DNA from: Citromicrobium sp.
GTDB lineage: Bacteria; Pseudomonadota; Alphaproteobacteria; Sphingomonadales; Sphingomonadaceae
Length of the DNA stretch: 9,207 nt
Direction of reading: 5' to 3'
NCBI GenBank assembly: GCA_003248395.1
Contig: QFNA01000099.1
Location: forward strand, 1-9,207
Shown here: piece after piece, positions 6,687 through 9,207 of the stretch
Layout of the letters: every line of letters begins with the position of its first letter
Numbering within the stretch: position 1 is the first letter of the stretch
Notes under the pieces: model-generated
Told to the model about the DNA's origin: nothing
The model's database searches: none
Seen by the model: only the letters and a program-made list of their open reading frames with translations
Made by a program: the position numbers and the translations under genes

Positions 6687-7502
6687 GCCAGGCCCCTCCG
6701 CATCCTGAGCAGCAGCCACAGGAAGAAGGGCGCGCCGAGCAGGCTGAGCGCGATGCCGAGCCGCAATTCGGTGACCAGCGGGAGGATGCGCACCAGACTG
6801 TCTGCCACCAGCACGAGCAGTCCGCCGGCGAGCGCGCTCGGCACGATCAGCTGCGACGGGCGGCGGTCGGTCAGTGGGCGGACGAGGTGCGGGACGATGA
6901 GCCCGACGAAGCCGATGATACCGGCCACTGCCACGCCTGCACCGACGGTAAGCGCGATGCCGACAATGAGCGTCCAGAGCAGCCGCGACGTGCTGATGCC
7001 CAGCGATCGCGCGACCGGCTCGCCCAAGGTGAGCGCATCGAGCGCCGTTCCCGCACGTGACAGCAGGACGACACCCACAGCGACCAGCGGCGCGGCGATC
7101 CAGACCTCGCGCCAGCTGCGGTCGGTGAGCGCGCCGTTGAGCCACATGACGATCTCGCTCATGGCGAAGGCATTCGGCGCCATCGAGATGGCGGAGCAGC
7201 CAGGGGCTGGCATTATAGCCGAACCACAGCGCGACCACCGCACCCAACGCTGCGCCCGGCGCAATGCCGAAAAGGCCGGGGTCGGCCAGCGGATTGCGGA
7301 GGTATCCCTGCATTGCCGCGCCTGCAGACCCCAGCCCGGCACCGACGACCAGCGCCAGAACGGCGCGGGGCGCACGGATCTCTGCGAGGATCGGGATCGC
7401 ATTGGGCGTGCTTGCCGGATCGATCCAGACCCGGCCCGCGAGCAGGGACAGCGGAAGCGCCAGAGTGACGAGGATCGCGAGAATGATCGTTGCGCGTGTC
7501 AT
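6683..7502 (-). pseudogene. btuC: Vitamin B12 ABC transporter permease, internal deletion with frameshift
   Basis: FecCD/BtuC-type inner-membrane permease in two frames. The first part starts at the ATG at 7502 (MTRATIILAILV) and runs about 104 codons, with the hallmark MQGYLRNPLADPGLFG and ending ALWFGYNASPWLL near 7194. The rest continues in another frame from about 7192 (ISMAPNAFAMSEIVMWLNG) to the TGA at 6683, including the cytoplasmic coupling motif GIIGFVGLIVPHLVR and a normal C-terminus (LGAPFFLWLLL). Joined, the parts give only about 273 residues against a usual 320-340. The roughly 40-50 residues expected between PWLL and ISMAPN (two membrane helices in BtuC) are absent. The lost length must be 2 modulo 3, so the frame breaks at the deletion. 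The ATG overlaps the btuF stop (ATGA). A functional permease is unlikely unless this is an assembly fault. Confidence 0.83.
6695..6699 (-). promoter_or_regulatory. Ribosome binding site deciding the btuD GTG start
   Basis: On the minus strand GGAGG ends eight bases before the GTG at 6686. This supports the GTG start and shows btuD can be translated independently of the disrupted btuC frame. Confidence 0.7.
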
Positions 7503-8350
7503 GACGCCGCCCGCCCCGCATCCTGCCCTTGCCTGCTGCGCGACGCGCGCGCGCGAATTTCGCCGAGCCTTGCGGCAGCGCGGATGATCGTCGGGCCGCC
7601 GCAATAGAGGAGAGCGGTGTCGAAACTTTCGCGTCGCATGCCGGGCAGGCTGTCGAGCACCGGGTGTTTCTGTGCCGCCTCGCTGCCTGCGACAAGGAGG
7701 ACATCGGGGGGATCGGCGACGACCTGCTCGAGCGCCAGATAGTCCGCCTGTTGCATGCCGCGACGGCCCGAATAGAGCGCAAAACCGGTGCGCCCGAGCA
7801 AATCAGCGACGAGCGCCTGCTCGCCCGGCACGATGCCGCCCGGTTGCCAGAGTGCCGCTTCGATGAGGTCGCCCCCGTCGCGCACGCGCTCGACTGCTGC
7901 GGCCATTTTCGAGGCCAGCACCTCGCCCTGCCTCTCGCCATGCGACAGCGCGGCCAGCGCATGCACCTGTGCGACACTGTCCTCGACAGTCGAGGCGCTG
8001 CCGAAGGTTTCGACCCTGATCCCGAAATCCTCGAGTGCGGCGCGCGTGGCCGAAGCGATGAATGTGCTCGCCACGACGATATCGGGATCGAGGACCACCA
8101 CTTCTTCCACCGTCCCGCCGGTCGCGCGATACCGTGCCGCCGTCGCGGCTTCCATCGAACTGGAGCCTGGCTCCTTGCTGTAATGTGAAATCGCCAGCAA
8201 TTGGCCAGGTGCGGTCACCTCTGCCAGGATCGCATCGGTGCAGGGGTTGAGGCTGACGATCGTGGGCCGCGCCGTGTCGGGTGCCCGCTCCGGCCCTGCC
8301 GCGCTGCAGGCAGCAAGCAGAAGGGCCGGGGCGAGCGTTAGCGGCTTCAC
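7499..8350 (-). CDS. btuF: Vitamin B12 ABC transporter substrate-binding lipoprotein
   Basis: This 283-residue periplasmic-binding protein of the BtuF/FecB class would carry cobalamin from BtuB to the BtuCD importer. The start is a GTG at 8350 overlapping the btuB stop by four bases (GTGA). It gives a short lipoprotein signal, VKPLTLAPALLLAAC, with lipobox L12-A-A-C15, so the mature protein is probably membrane-anchored. The first domain opens with TIVSLNPCTDAILAEV, and the next segment reads VVVLDPDIVVAS. The linker-helix region ALEDFGIRVETFGSAST aligns well with BtuF. The second domain includes GEQALVADLLGRTGFALYS. No frameshift or stop is visible and the length is normal. Longer upstream in-frame extension is possible but would read out of frame through btuB and lose the signal peptide. 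Confidence 0.9.
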   Translation of the reverse strand: MKPLTLAPALLLAACSAAGPERAPDTARPTIVSLNPCTDAILAEVTAPGQLLAISHYSKEPGSSSMEAATAARYRATGGTVEEVVVLDPDIVVASTFIASATRAALEDFGIRVETFGSASTVEDSVAQVHALAALSHGERQGEVLASKMAAAVERVRDGGDLIEAALWQPGGIVPGEQALVADLLGRTGFALYSGRRGMQQADYLALEQVVADPPDVLLVAGSEAAQKHPVLDSLPGMRRESFDTALLYCGGPTIIRAAARLGEIRARASRSRQGQDAGRAAS

Positions 8351-9207
8351 ATCCTTGCCCTGATCCCGCCGAAGTACCCGCGGCCGGCCGTGCCGTATCC
8401 GGTGACGGTTTCGTATTGCTTGTCGAACACGTTCTCGACCCGTCCGAACAGTTCGAGATGGTCGCCGATGCCGAAGGTGGCGCGCAGGTCGAGCAATTCG
8501 TAACCGTCGATCCGCGTGGTGTTGCCGGCATCGTTCCAGCTCGCGCCGACAAGCCTCAGATCGGCGCCGAGGCCGAGGCCGAAGTCGCTTTGCCAATCGC
8601 CGTAGATCGTCCCGAAATGGCGGGCGCGCCGTGCGAGGTCGAGGCCGGTGTCGCGATCTTCGGTATCGACGAACGAATAGATGCCGCCGATGCGCAGGTT
8701 ATCGCCCAGGGCATAGCTCGCTTCGGCCTCGACGCCCTGTGCGCGCGCGCGCGCCGTGTTGACGTAGGTGCCATACGGCCGATCGGTGCAGAGCGGGTCG
8801 GTGACACCCCAGCAGGAGAAATAGGCGATCAGATTCTCGCTGTCGCGGCGGAAGCCGGTAACCGTGACATGCAGTCCGTTTTCGCGCGATCCCTTTTCGA
8901 TACCGAGATCGAAGCTGGTGCTCTTTTCGGGTTCGAGGGCAGCATTGCCGTAATCTGAGTATAGCTGGAACAGCGTGGGCGCCTTGAAGCCTTCGCCGAT
9001 GCTGGCGCGCAGGCGCCAGTCGCTGCCGAAGCCATAGCTGAGATCGCCGCCGAAGCTGGTTTCGGAGCCGAACTGGTCGTGATCGTCGATGCGCGCGCCT
9101 GCATGTGCCGCGAGGCGACCCATGACCCAGCCGAGCTGGACGTAGCCGCCCGTGATCGTCGCCTCTTTCGCTTCGCTGTCCGACGAGGTGATGTAATCGA
9201 CCCATTC
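8347..9207 (-). CDS. btuB: TonB-dependent vitamin B12 receptor BtuB (C-terminal part)
   Basis: This is the last 286 residues of an outer-membrane TonB-dependent receptor; the plug domain and first strands lie beyond the right edge. It shows the usual beta-barrel landmarks: IGEGFKAPTLFQLYSDYG, NAALEPEKSTSFDLGIEKG, ARAQGVEAEASYAL, and the terminal block NVFDKQYETVTGYGTAGRGY. That terminal block closely parallels the end of E. coli BtuB (LFDKDYETVYGYQTAGREY), which is the main reason to call BtuB rather than a siderophore receptor. The last residue is Met rather than the aromatic residue usual in barrel proteins. It is the first gene of the btuBFCD operon, sharing a GTGA overlap with btuF. A cobalamin riboswitch would be expected upstream, but that region is not in the window. 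Confidence 0.88.
   Translation of the reverse strand, partial: EWVDYITSSDSEAKEATITGGYVQLGWVMGRLAAHAGARIDDHDQFGSETSFGGDLSYGFGSDWRLRASIGEGFKAPTLFQLYSDYGNAALEPEKSTSFDLGIEKGSRENGLHVTVTGFRRDSENLIAYFSCWGVTDPLCTDRPYGTYVNTARARAQGVEAEASYALGDNLRIGGIYSFVDTEDRDTGLDLARRARHFGTIYGDWQSDFGLGLGADLRLVGASWNDAGNTTRIDGYELLDLRATFGIGDHLELFGRVENVFDKQYETVTGYGTAGRGYFGGIRARM

Noticed and set aside
6108..7607. 499-codon plus-strand open frame opposite btuD/btuC
   Set aside because: It is antisense to conserved transporter sequence and resembles no family.
8741..8755. Alternating GC run in btuB as a phase-variable repeat
   Set aside because: It encodes an ordinary Ala/Arg stretch (ARARA), the frame is intact, and similar short GC runs occur by chance in such DNA.
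1..9207. A new defence, mobile or biosynthetic system
   Set aside because: Every sizeable gene belongs to a known housekeeping or transport family. No transposase, integrase, toxin-antitoxin pair, CRISPR or unknown gene cluster is visible.

Overview
This is ordinary chromosomal DNA from a high-GC alphaproteobacterium, most likely a sphingomonad of the Erythrobacter/Sphingomonas group. The evidence is the UvrA sequence style, a GTTC-N7-GTTC LexA-type box, an EcfG-like stress promoter, the palindromic repeat family ending TGAGCCTGTCGAAGG that is common in sphingomonads, and btu proteins of sphingomonad type. I see no tRNA, rRNA, CRISPR array, prophage or complete insertion sequence.

Left block (1-2770, minus strand): the first 752 codons of uvrA (nucleotide excision repair), whose 3' end is off the window. 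It has a probable LexA box just before the start codon and a palindromic repeat inserted in frame inside the gene. Upstream of it lies a small CsbD/YjbJ-like stress-protein gene with its own terminator and a probable general-stress promoter. The 310-base gap between these two genes also holds a 16-bp imperfect inverted repeat.

Middle block (2934-5901, plus strand): thpR, an RNA 2',3'-cyclic phosphodiesterase, is followed by a large M3-family dipeptidyl carboxypeptidase (dcp-like) with a lipoprotein signal, which ends at a strong intrinsic terminator.

Right block (5952-9207, minus strand): a vitamin B12 uptake operon in the order btuB (3' part only), btuF, btuC, btuD. Successive genes overlap by 4 bases (GTGA, ATGA, GTGA). 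In a working system BtuB brings cobalamin across the outer membrane, BtuF binds it in the periplasm, and BtuC/BtuD import it across the inner membrane. Here btuC has lost roughly 40-50 central codons and its reading frame changes at the gap, so it looks like a pseudogene. The shifted frame has no stop codon and runs directly into btuD, giving an accidental 516-codon fusion frame.

I found no previously undescribed system. The points most worth a second look are the broken btuC with its fusion frame, the repeat inside uvrA, and the two well-matched regulatory sites.
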